A stretch of 29,979 bases of DNA from Caryophanales bacterium UBA5603. GTDB taxonomy: Bacteria; Bacillota_I; Bacilli_A; Izemoplasmatales; Hujiaoplasmataceae. The position numbers and the translations under genes are program-made. A model generated the notes under the pieces. That model had not been told where the DNA came from, did no database searches, and saw nothing but the letters and a program-made list of their open reading frames with translations. Shown here piece after piece: positions 24,034 through 29,979 of this stretch. Within the stretch, counting starts at the first letter, position 1. Each line of letters starts with the position of its first letter. The stretch spans positions 50,700 through 80,678 of the forward strand of contig DILB01000025.1 in the NCBI GenBank assembly GCA_002424815.1. Reading direction: 5' to 3'.

Positions 24034-25065
24034 ATGAAAATACGACTACAACTCCCCATTTTGATGTTCGCACATTTAGTCATCGATGCTCTGTGTGTTT
24101 CAGCTTTATTAAAGCAGAATCTTGATCCTGTCGTCATCAGTATGGCCATCATTCTCTACGATTGTCTCGCCTTTGCATTGCAACCGATGCTGGGTTTGTT
24201 AACGGATATAAAGAATATTGATAAACAGTTATTAATCGTGGGCCTGTTAATAGCAAGCGTTGCTAGTCTCATTAACCCAGGCGTTATGATCCTTGCAATG
24301 ATGCTTGGCATTGGCAATGCAATGGTGCATATCGGTGGCTTTGCCATTGTAAATAAAGAAACTAAAAACAAGATAGCACCGCTGGGACTTTTTGTTTCAA
24401 CGGGAACTTTGGGATTAGGAATGGGCACGATTTTTCCAAGTATTAGTGTTTATTTTGCTATCGTTGGAATTATCATGGCCTTTTGGATGATTTTTTTCTT
24501 TCAATCGAAGCCACAAAAAAAGGTTTCTTCAGATGCATTATTGTCTGAAACCGCTGATAAAATTGAATTATTACCCTTAATGCTGATAGCTAGCGTAGTA
24601 TTTTTAAGAGGTTTTGGTGGTTCTATCATCCCAAAAGGTTATTTAACCAATGATGCGGGTTTGATAATGATTTATGTTGCTATATTCTTAGGAAAAGCAT
24701 TGGGAGGTTGGCTTGCGGATCGATTTGGTATCCTTAAAACAACCCTCATCGGTTTTCTGCCTTCAATGATAGGTTTGTTTTTCTTTAATTATCTAGAAAG
24801 TGTTTATTGGTTCTCATTGTTATTATTTAATTTGACGATGCCACTCACCCTTTATTTAGCGATTCAATCGATTAAACGTTTCCCTTCATTTGCGTTTGGC
24901 TTAACAGCTGCTTTTCTTTTTATCGGGATGTTTATCGCCTATGGCTTAAAAGAATTGATGGATATACCGAAATGGACAATCTTTTTGATTGTCATTGCCA
25001 CTTCGGTAATCATCGTTTCTGTGGATTTAATGTTCAGAAATAAAACTCGAATTTTTAAGCAATAA
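24034..25065 (+). CDS. MFS-like membrane permease, substrate unknown
   Basis: This polytopic membrane protein of 343 residues has about ten to eleven hydrophobic segments and a central hydrophilic loop near 155-175 (QSKPQKKVSSDALLSETADK) that divides two halves, as in the major facilitator superfamily. The loop GLLTDIKN near 55-62 and GGWLADRFG near 229-237 resemble the MFS signature between helices 2-3 and its repeat in the second half. It is shorter than typical MFS proteins (about 400), suggesting fewer helices. I cannot name a substrate. GGAGTG precedes the ATG. It is first in a three-gene plus-strand operon with two small membrane proteins. Confidence 0.8.
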   Translation: MKIRLQLPILMFAHLVIDALCVSALLKQNLDPVVISMAIILYDCLAFALQPMLGLLTDIKNIDKQLLIVGLLIASVASLINPGVMILAMMLGIGNAMVHIGGFAIVNKETKNKIAPLGLFVSTGTLGLGMGTIFPSISVYFAIVGIIMAFWMIFFFQSKPQKKVSSDALLSETADKIELLPLMLIASVVFLRGFGGSIIPKGYLTNDAGLIMIYVAIFLGKALGGWLADRFGILKTTLIGFLPSMIGLFFFNYLESVYWFSLLLFNLTMPLTLYLAIQSIKRFPSFAFGLTAAFLFIGMFIAYGLKELMDIPKWTIFLIVIATSVIIVSVDLMFRNKTRIFKQ

Positions 25066-25089
25066 CTTTTTTCTAAAGGAGGTTTTACG

Positions 25090-25263
25090 ATGTTTTTAGA
25101 TGTTATTATTTGGCCGATTCTCGTGATGTACGGATTTTTCTTATTGATTATTTTATCTATGGTGATAGGCGCGATTATCTGTATTATTATCGTCATCAGA
25201 AGAAATAAAAAACGGATAGCCGAACAAACATCACAGTTGAAAGAAACGCCCGACAAGGAATAA
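25090..25263 (+). CDS. Small single-pass membrane protein (57 residues)
   Basis: A 57-codon frame encodes MFLDVIIWPILVMYGFFLL..., with one long or two short hydrophobic segments (about 5-36), followed by a basic RRNKKR stop-transfer and a polar tail ending KETPDKE. A very strong ribosome site (AAAGGAGG, 25076-25083) lies seven bases before the ATG, and the gene fits between the permease and the next gene with only three bases to the following ATG, so it is very probably expressed. Function unknown; it may be a partner of the neighbouring permease. Confidence 0.75.
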   Translation: MFLDVIIWPILVMYGFFLLIILSMVIGAIICIIIVIRRNKKRIAEQTSQLKETPDKE

Positions 25264-25266
25264 ATA

Positions 25267-25620
25267 ATGCAACTCCTTTTATTCACTTTAGCGGCTTCAT
25301 TTTTAACCGTTATTATTGAGTTATGTATTCTGATACTTTTTAAATATCATAATAAAGACTTAATTCTGTTGGTCGTATTTGCCAATATTGCGACAAACTT
25401 ATCGGTTAATTTAATCCTCTCGCTCCTTTATACTTGGGTGTCGATGGAACCAATCTTTCTTTATTTCATCATCGGAATTTTAGAAATGATGATCGTCGGT
25501 ATAGAATATTTTCTATATACGCAGATAACACGTCAAAGCAGACGACTATTTTTAATGGTGGTCATTGCGAATCTCATTTCATTTATTTTAGGATCATTAT
25601 TTCTGATAATTGTTTTTTGA
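25267..25620 (+). CDS. Small four-helix membrane protein, unknown function
   Basis: This 117-residue protein is almost entirely hydrophobic, with four predicted membrane segments (about 3-25, 31-55, 60-83 and 92-115). Polar residues sit inside the helices: E18 in segment 1 and the AN-x2-TN-x3-N pattern (ANIATNLSVN, about 39-48) in segment 2. That suggests a conserved membrane family rather than a chance frame. AAGGA in the end of the previous gene precedes the ATG. The stop is TGA, followed directly by a terminator. No family recognised. Confidence 0.75.
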   Translation: MQLLLFTLAASFLTVIIELCILILFKYHNKDLILLVVFANIATNLSVNLILSLLYTWVSMEPIFLYFIIGILEMMIVGIEYFLYTQITRQSRRLFLMVVIANLISFILGSLFLIIVF

Positions 25621-25632
25621 TTTTAATGTTAA

Positions 25633-25668
25633 TAAAAAAAAGCAGTCGCTTTGACTGCTTTATTTGTT
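25633..25668. terminator. Bidirectional terminator between the permease operon and yebC
   Basis: A perfect 9-bp stem AAAGCAGTC / GACTGCTTT (25639-25647, 25653-25661) with loop GCTTT is flanked by an A-run on the left and TATTTGTTT on the right; it serves both converging transcripts. Confidence 0.88.
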
Positions 25669-26405
25669 TATTCTTCGTCTTCAATGGGCATTCTAACGTT
25701 GTGGAATACTTCTTGAACATCATCATCTTCATCCGTTAAAGCAATAAATCGTTTTAATTTTCCAAGATCTTCATCCGAAAGTGTAATATATTCATTGGGA
25801 AGATAGGTGACTTTTTCTTCGATAAAGGTTAAATCAGGTTTAGCTTGTAGGAGTGCTTCTTTGATTTTTTCTAAATCTCCAGCAACTCCCAAAATTGTGA
25901 CAATTCCTTCATCATCAGTTTCAATTTCGTTGATATCCGTTTCGGCCATAATTAATGCTTCTAAAGCTTCATCTTCACTCATGCCTTCAAAACTGATGAA
26001 TGAAACGTATGAATACTGATGGACAACACTCCCCGTCACGCCGACTTTTCCTCCCGTTTTTGTAAAACAAGCACGAACTTCGCCAAAAGTACGGTTGACA
26101 TTATCAGTCATACATTCAACGATAATCGTTGATCCTCCGGGTCCAAAACCTTCGTAGCGAATCGGAGAATAATCTTCCCCGCCTGCACCTTTGGCTTTTT
26201 CAATGTTTCTTTTAATGACATCGGCAGGAACTTGCGCTGCTTTAGCTTTTTCAATCACTTTCTTCAAAGTTAAATTCGAAGCTGGATCCGTTGAACCGTT
26301 TTTGGCAGCCATATATATTTCTTTGCCAAAACGGGAATATACTTTACTTTTTAATAGCGCGGTTCTCGCCATCGCTACTGCTCTTACTTCATGTGCTCTT
26401 CCCAT
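25668..26405 (-). CDS. yebC: YebC/PmpR (TACO1) family protein, YeeN-like
   Basis: This 245-residue cytoplasmic protein has the YebC fold: an N-terminal helical part (MGRAHEVRAVAMARTA, then SKVYSRFGKEIYMAAKNG), the RYEGFGPGG turn, and the C-terminal mixed domain ending in the acidic DEDDDVQEVFHNV. YebC-family proteins were first called transcription regulators; members of the YeeN/YebC2 branch and mitochondrial TACO1 help ribosomes through proline-rich stretches. Sequence by eye fits that branch. Start ATG at 26405 follows AGAGGT; an 18-codon upstream extension runs back into the ribosome site and is rejected. It follows cvfB by 22 bases. Confidence 0.92.
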   Translation of the reverse strand: MGRAHEVRAVAMARTALLKSKVYSRFGKEIYMAAKNGSTDPASNLTLKKVIEKAKAAQVPADVIKRNIEKAKGAGGEDYSPIRYEGFGPGGSTIIVECMTDNVNRTFGEVRACFTKTGGKVGVTGSVVHQYSYVSFISFEGMSEDEALEALIMAETDINEIETDDEGIVTILGVAGDLEKIKEALLQAKPDLTFIEEKVTYLPNEYITLSDEDLGKLKRFIALTDEDDDVQEVFHNVRMPIEDEE

Positions 26406-26427
26406 GGGGATGACCTCTTTTCTATAA

Positions 26428-27279
26428 TTAGGATTTTTGTTTGAGTACGGTCTTGTCACTTCTTAGTTCGACGAGACCGGATTTATAAAGAGTGCCAAGC
26501 GCGCGTTTGAAAGCACTTTTGCTCATATGAAAAGCCGCCTGGATTTCTTCAGGGCTCGATGCATCCGTAAAACGCATTTGACCGCTATGATTTTCTAAAT
26601 ATTGAAGCAATGATTTAGCATCGTCTTCAAGCATTAATTCTTTTTGTTGAATAAGCGTTCCAACATATTCTTCATTTTCGTTTAACTTGAGAATTCGGAC
26701 ATTGACCGTTTCTCCTAAACGATATTTTTGACGCGTGTTGTTATAATGGACAAAAATTTCATGCCCCGCTTTTGTGAAACAAACCAAACCTTCAACCAAT
26801 AAAAACATGACAATCGCATCGTACGTATTGCCTATTTCTAATATTTCTTTGGGTTTTAAGATGCTTTGAATTATTTTTCTTGGCACAAATTTGGCAAAAA
26901 GTTGTTCTTTTTTAACTTTCATGGTGACGTATAATTCATCGCCAATGACCGGCCATGATTGAATCGATAAAGGCAGGTCATCTTTCGATAATAATAAATC
27001 TTTGATGAGACCGTTATTCAGAAAAACCCCATACTCATAATTAATTTCAACGACTTCCAAAAAACCACTCGAATCGATGGTCACAAAAGGATGTTTCGTT
27101 GAAGCGGTGGGACGATTAAGATTATCAACATAGATAAAAACATTGATCACATCGCCGGCAACATATTCACGTAGGGCTTCTTTTTTATGTAAAAAAATCT
27201 CATTATCGCCATCCGAGAGGATGTAGGCGATATCGGAGATGCGGACGACTTCGAGTTCGTTATAAGTTCCTAAATTCAT
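26428..27279 (-). CDS. cvfB: S1-domain RNA-binding protein, CvfB/YitL family
   Basis: This 283-residue protein has the CvfB layout. S1-like OB domains occupy about 1-60, 68-135 and 145-215 (for example VRISDIAYILSDGDNEIFLHKKEA), followed by a C-terminal winged helix (about 225-278, EEIQAAFHMSKSAFKRALGTLYKSGLVEL). CvfB in staphylococci binds RNA and affects virulence gene expression; its general role is post-transcriptional. A strong AAAGGAGG precedes the ATG. The start overlaps the stop of a possible 103-codon upstream frame (ATGA). It is co-transcribed with yebC. Confidence 0.9.
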   Translation of the reverse strand: MNLGTYNELEVVRISDIAYILSDGDNEIFLHKKEALREYVAGDVINVFIYVDNLNRPTASTKHPFVTIDSSGFLEVVEINYEYGVFLNNGLIKDLLLSKDDLPLSIQSWPVIGDELYVTMKVKKEQLFAKFVPRKIIQSILKPKEILEIGNTYDAIVMFLLVEGLVCFTKAGHEIFVHYNNTRQKYRLGETVNVRILKLNENEEYVGTLIQQKELMLEDDAKSLLQYLENHSGQMRFTDASSPEEIQAAFHMSKSAFKRALGTLYKSGLVELRSDKTVLKQKS

Positions 27280-27587
27280 GAGATGCCTCCTTTAAAGCCA
27301 AAAGATCTTGAATCAATTTCTTGATGGATGAACAAATTCTTTATATCAATCCCCAAAGGAATCAAATACCATAGCAGTGAATGCAGGGTTTTCAATAATT
27401 TGGTTGGATGGAATGAATTCAAAGAAGGTGGTTTATAATAATCGGAGTGTCGCTGAACTAAAAAGAATTGCGTTTTATTCGATAGCAAAAAAGGAACCCC
27501 TGAAGGTCTTTCAATCAGCGATTGAGAGGCTTTTTGGTTCACAAGAATCGATGCATTATCAAAGCTTTTTCTGATTATTTCATTCAT
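27276..27587 (-). CDS. Possible small protein or leader ORF before cvfB (103 residues)
   Basis: This frame begins MNEIIRKSFDNASILVNQK and shows no recognisable domain. In favour: a good promoter lies about 40 bases upstream, AGGA stands about nine bases before the ATG, and its stop overlaps the cvfB start as ATGA. Against: the protein looks unlike any family I know, and a plus-strand frame across the same bases (about 27332-27574) also looks partly protein-like. If it is not translated, cvfB has a leader of about 340 bases. Confidence 0.4.
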   Translation of the reverse strand: MNEIIRKSFDNASILVNQKASQSLIERPSGVPFLLSNKTQFFLVQRHSDYYKPPSLNSFHPTKLLKTLHSLLWYLIPLGIDIKNLFIHQEIDSRSFGFKGGIS

Positions 27588-27626
27588 TCAAACCCATCCT
27601 GTGTCTTCACAGAGAATCATAACATC

Positions 27627-27655
27627 ATTATATCAAAAAAACGCTTTTTTGTCTA
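27627..27655 (-). promoter_or_regulatory. Promoter of the cvfB-yebC transcript
   Basis: Minus strand: TAGACA (27650-27655), 17-base spacer, TATAAT (27627-27632), with an extended TG before the -10. Confidence 0.7.
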
Positions 27656-27658
27656 TGA

Positions 27659-27856
27659 ATGATTCGGGATAAGAATGAAAATTTCATTTTTTCGGATCGG
27701 AGGATAGACTTCACAGAAATTGCTCAGTTTCATCACAAAATATTCATATTGCTATTCTATAATGAAGGCGTATCACTGACCTACATTAATGAACTTTCTT
27801 CATTACCTGATGAATCAAATCATCAGGCCTCCCGACTCCTTAAAACACACTCATAG
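27659..27856 (+). other. Uncertain short ORF in the 27588-27997 gap
   Basis: A 65-codon plus-strand frame (MIRDKNENFIFSDRRID...) ends four bases before a hairpin terminator, which is suggestive, but there is no ribosome site or promoter and no recognisable domain. It may be the tail of a decayed gene. The rest of 27588-27997 holds the cvfB promoter and the two hairpins listed separately. Confidence 0.2.
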
Positions 27857-27859
27857 ATG

Positions 27860-27890
27860 AAAAACGCACTGATTTTGGTGCGTTTTTCCT
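27860..27890. terminator. Hairpin terminator with AACGCAC / GTGCGTT stem
   Basis: A perfect 10-bp stem AAAAACGCAC / GTGCGTTTTT (27860-27869, 27878-27887) with an eight-base loop has an A-run on one side and a T-run on the other. It could stop transcription in either direction, including any from the methyltransferase remnant. Confidence 0.7.
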
Positions 27891-27913
27891 TTGTTTGTGT
27901 TACTACAGTACAA

Positions 27914-27936
27914 AACGCACCCGTATAAGGTGCGTT
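27914..27936. repeat. Second hairpin sharing the AACGCAC / GTGCGTT stem
   Basis: The stem AACGCACC / GGTGCGTT (27914-27921, 27929-27936) has a seven-base loop. The seven-base core arms are identical to those of the hairpin at 27860-27887, but the loop differs and there is no T-run. Confidence 0.6.
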
Positions 27937-27997
27937 GAGTTACTGCCATTGCTCGTAAAAATGCAGAATATTGTGCGTCGGAAACATATTTATATAG

Positions 27998-28781
27998 TTA
28001 TTTCTTGAAAATGAATAGTATTTCTTCAAACTTTAACTCTATGTTTAAGTGCCTACAGATATCCGCAAGGTCACTTATATCTTCTTTGTTATTCCATCCA
28101 TTATAGACTATATTTTCTATTAGATTAAACCCAGCTTCACCATTTTTTTTACTAAATCTTCAAAAATACTTGGACTTTTCTCATTAAGGATAGATTTGTG
28201 AATTTCAGTTAACGATTGTAATGATTCGTTCGTCAAAACGAATTCCATCATTACGAATAATTCACCTTTTTTAATACTCTATATACTTCGTCTATTGCCT
28301 CTATGAATGTACCTGTATTACTTTCAATATTGATCAATCCGTGTAAAGATGATATAACATCGATTGTCGCATCTTTAAATGGCATATTGCGTACATTTAC
28401 AGGAATACTAGATGCATTTTCATATATTGATGTGGATAAAACTTTGCTCCATCTCCCACACATATTTGTACTAATATCTGAAATAATCACTTTTTTTGAG
28501 GATTATCAACAAGGTAGGCTGAGGCAAATCCACCAGTTGGTCCAGCTGCAACTTCAACAATATAGCCATCATATGATCTTACGGCATCTGATACCTTGAT
28601 AAATGATTGTCGTGTGTGCTGCCATTGATGAACAAGATTATCAATCATCCATTTAGTATCTGAAAATCGAGAAATGGTAATCATTTTTTCTAATTCTTCT
28701 GATGTCCAACTGTCCGAATAATTATTTATAAAATCATAACTGCCATTTTTCAATATTTCTTTTAATCATTGGTTTCATCAT
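27998..28781 (-). pseudogene. SAM-dependent methyltransferase, frame broken four times
   Basis: Read across frames this is a class I methyltransferase of about 260 residues. The start MMKPMIKRN at 28781 has AAAGGA eight bases upstream. The SAM-binding motif I (IVEVAAGPTGGFAS), VIISDIS, the NMPFKDATIDVISSLHGL segment, EVYRVLKKG and a C-terminal part ending EEILFIFKK follow in order. No single frame spans it. One extra base is implied at an A5 run (about 28746-28750). One missing base each is implied at an A7 run (28491-28497), an A6 run (about 28267-28272) and an A8 run (about 28143-28150). Outside those runs there are no stops. Substrate unknown. It may be a young pseudogene; sequence error or recoding are alternatives. 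Confidence 0.75.
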
Positions 28782-28871
28782 AGCTATTTCCTTTATCTTT
28801 ATTTATTAGATGTGAAACTAAGTTGATACCATTTTGTACCTTATACACTTCGTTTTTATTTTATAATCCCA

Positions 28872-29792
28872 TTATTTTAGTATCTTCAACCATAATTGCT
28901 CTGCTTCAAAAACTAAAGTTGCTATGAAATGAACAAATTTTGAATAGTTTAATGTGGTATGAGCAGTATCTAGTGCCTCATAATATGCAAGTCTACTTTC
29001 TTTTTTTATAACTATTGGTGGATAACCATTTGACATTAGAACTAAATTCAAGAGTAGTCTTGCAGTTCGACCATTGCCATCAATAAAGGGATGGATTTTA
29101 ACAAATTCGCCATGCAATAACGCAGCTTGAACAACAGGGTGATAATGAATCCATTCTCGATTGTCTTCATAAACTAGTTTCTGCATTTGTACTGGAACCA
29201 TAAGATAATCTGGTGGTATATGTTTTGCCCCACCAATCAACACGTTCTCCATTCTATATTTACCAGCATTTAAATTATCAATGTCTTTAAGAATGATTTG
29301 ATGCAAATTTTTTATATTCCACTCAGATATTTCTTCTTGTCTATCAACAATGCTTTCTAAAAACAGGATGGCATCTCTATGGTTGATTGCTTCTAAATGT
29401 TCGACAACACTTTTCCCACCAATAGTAATACCTTCTAGTATAACTTTTGTTTCTGATAGAGTCAGCGTGTTGCCTTCTATGGCATTACTGTTATATGTCC
29501 ATTCAATGATTAAGTTATTTCTTAGCGTATTATATTGATTCTTCGTAAGTGGACGACGCTGGTCAATGGCTTTCTTCTGTTCATCGATTAAATTAAAAAA
29601 ATAGTCTAATCCATCAAACTTTGACTTAATTTTTGTCCGATTATCGATAGGTTTCATTGCATCAGAAGGTACTGACCAATTACGGCCAATTTTGACCGCA
29701 CCTTCAATTTTACCTTCAGTGCATAATATTCTGATACGACGATCAGAAATACTCCATTTTAGACTTGCTTCTTTTGTTGTCATATAGTTCAT
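28872..29792 (-). CDS. Fic domain protein with N-terminal DNA-binding-like domain
   Basis: This is a 306-residue protein. Residues 1-48 resemble a MerR/excisionase-type helix-turn-helix (MTTKEASLKWSISDRRIRILCTEGKI...GRNWSVP). The Fic core carries the full active-site motif HPFIDGNGRTAR (234-245), so it should be able to transfer AMP (or a related group) to a hydroxyl side chain. The inhibitory motif S/T-x3-E-G/N is S102-x3-E106-G107 (SNAIEGN), N-terminal to the core, so it is class II and self-inhibited. Target unknown. Start ATG at 29792 follows GAGGTGAT by four bases; the GTG at 29801 overlaps it. The gene is AT-rich compared with its left neighbours and lies alone with its own promoter, which suggests accessory origin. 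Confidence 0.9.
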   Translation of the reverse strand: MNYMTTKEASLKWSISDRRIRILCTEGKIEGAVKIGRNWSVPSDAMKPIDNRTKIKSKFDGLDYFFNLIDEQKKAIDQRRPLTKNQYNTLRNNLIIEWTYNSNAIEGNTLTLSETKVILEGITIGGKSVVEHLEAINHRDAILFLESIVDRQEEISEWNIKNLHQIILKDIDNLNAGKYRMENVLIGGAKHIPPDYLMVPVQMQKLVYEDNREWIHYHPVVQAALLHGEFVKIHPFIDGNGRTARLLLNLVLMSNGYPPIVIKKESRLAYYEALDTAHTTLNYSKFVHFIATLVFEAEQLWLKILK

Positions 29793-29812
29793 AAAAATCA
29801 CCTCATACGTTT

Positions 29813-29841
29813 ATTATATACCGATATCGGAATAATAGCAA
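29813..29841 (-). promoter_or_regulatory. fic promoter with perfect palindrome in the spacer
   Basis: Minus strand: TTGCTA (29836-29841), 17-base spacer, TATAAT (29813-29818). The spacer contains CCGATATCGG (29821-29830), a perfect 10-base palindrome placed where a bound protein would block RNA polymerase. Confidence 0.75.
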
Positions 29842-29928
29842 GTTTGAACGATCTTTTAACTTATAAAGTGCCGTAATTTATATTCAAAGCATACAATAAC
29901 TAATAAATATTATTACAAATAGCTTTAT

Positions 29929-29979
29929 TTATGATGTTTTTAAAGAAAGCAATGTAATCGCCTCAACATGCGTGGAGTA
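29929..29979 (-). CDS. C-terminal end of a probable RlmD/TrmA-family RNA m5U methyltransferase (partial)
   Basis: The last 16 codons of a gene entering from the right edge read YSTHVEAITLLSLKTS and stop. The HVE-x3-LL ending matches the C-terminus of the RumA/RlmCD/TrmA uracil-C5 methyltransferase family (typically DMFP-x-T-x-HVE-x2-x-LL). Only this tail is visible, so the call rests on one short motif. No clear terminator follows; the interval to the fic promoter is AT-rich with a weak TAATAA / TTATTA palindrome. Confidence 0.5.
   Translation of the reverse strand, partial: YSTHVEAITLLSLKTS

Noticed and set aside
27377..27574. Plus-strand frame (NAGFSIIWLDGMNSKKVV...) that looks partly protein-like
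   Set aside because: No ribosome site or promoter, an upstream in-frame stop near 27329, and it conflicts with the minus-strand frame that has promoter, ribosome site and ATGA overlap with cvfB. Not excluded as a gene remnant.
28251..28753. Two separate small proteins instead of one broken methyltransferase
   Set aside because: Their sequences join into one SAM-methyltransferase order (motif I, then NMPFKDATIDV), and the downstream one has no ribosome site of its own.
1..29979. Use of TGA as tryptophan (Mycoplasma-type code)
   Set aside because: Several genes end in TGA at expected lengths (phosphoesterase, ricA, the 117-residue membrane protein), and all tryptophans in core proteins are TGG.
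1..29979. CRISPR arrays, tRNA or rRNA genes, insertion sequences, riboswitches
   Set aside because: No spaced direct repeats, cloverleaf sequences, transposase motifs or known riboswitch cores were found in reading both strands.

Overview
The window looks like a chromosomal stretch from a low-GC Bacillota-related bacterium, possibly a wall-less or Mollicutes-adjacent lineage such as Izemoplasmatales, Acholeplasmatales or Haloplasmatales. That placement is an inference from gene content and compact spacing. What is directly visible is Bacillus-like gene order: cmk / S1-domain protein / der, then pgsA / recA / rny / ymdB / miaB / ricA (ymcA) / mutS / mutL / miaA. The sporulation and competence genes that interrupt this order in Bacillus are absent. 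TGA is used as a stop (for example in the phosphoesterase and ricA), so the genetic code is standard. Shine-Dalgarno sequences are strong (AGGAGG and GAGGTGAT types), and most promoters are clear sigma-A-like hexamer pairs.

Layout. 1-2587 (minus): a truncated TPR-like protein, a YfcE/YsnB-type phosphoesterase and rdgB form one tightly overlapping operon; ktrA has its own promoter and terminator. 2682-3872 (plus): a CPBP-family membrane protease. 3880-8449 (minus): hup, der, S1-domain protein, cmk and rluB. 8517-10487 (minus): efp with a CNNM/CorC membrane protein. 10566-11060 (plus): a membrane-anchored rhodanese-like protein whose promoter shares its -35 with the divergent efp promoter. 11059-23837 (minus): the maintenance and RNA block. 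In it miaA and miaB act successively on A37 of tRNA, mutS and mutL do mismatch repair, recA does recombination, RNase Y, YmdB and RicA belong to mRNA decay, and pgsA makes phosphatidylglycerol phosphate. An unrecognised single-pass membrane protein sits before mutS. 23981-25667 (plus): an MFS-like permease with two small membrane proteins. 25668-27587 (minus): yebC and cvfB, possibly with a small leader ORF.

27588-29979 is different in character: no conserved operon, sparse or decayed coding sequence, more AT-rich by eye. It holds two related hairpins, a SAM-methyltransferase gene split by four one-base frame changes (each in an A-run), and a Fic protein with an N-terminal DNA-binding-like domain and a perfect palindrome inside its own promoter. 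At the edge is the C-terminal tail of a probable RlmD/TrmA-type RNA methyltransferase. This is the accessory part of the window.

No rRNA, tRNA, CRISPR array, insertion sequence or riboswitch could be supported. The most notable items are the A-run-split methyltransferase, the palindrome in the fic promoter, the shared -35 of efp and the rhodanese gene, terminator-like hairpins inside and after mutS, and the Rho_N/SAP-like membrane protein. None amounts to a clearly new system.
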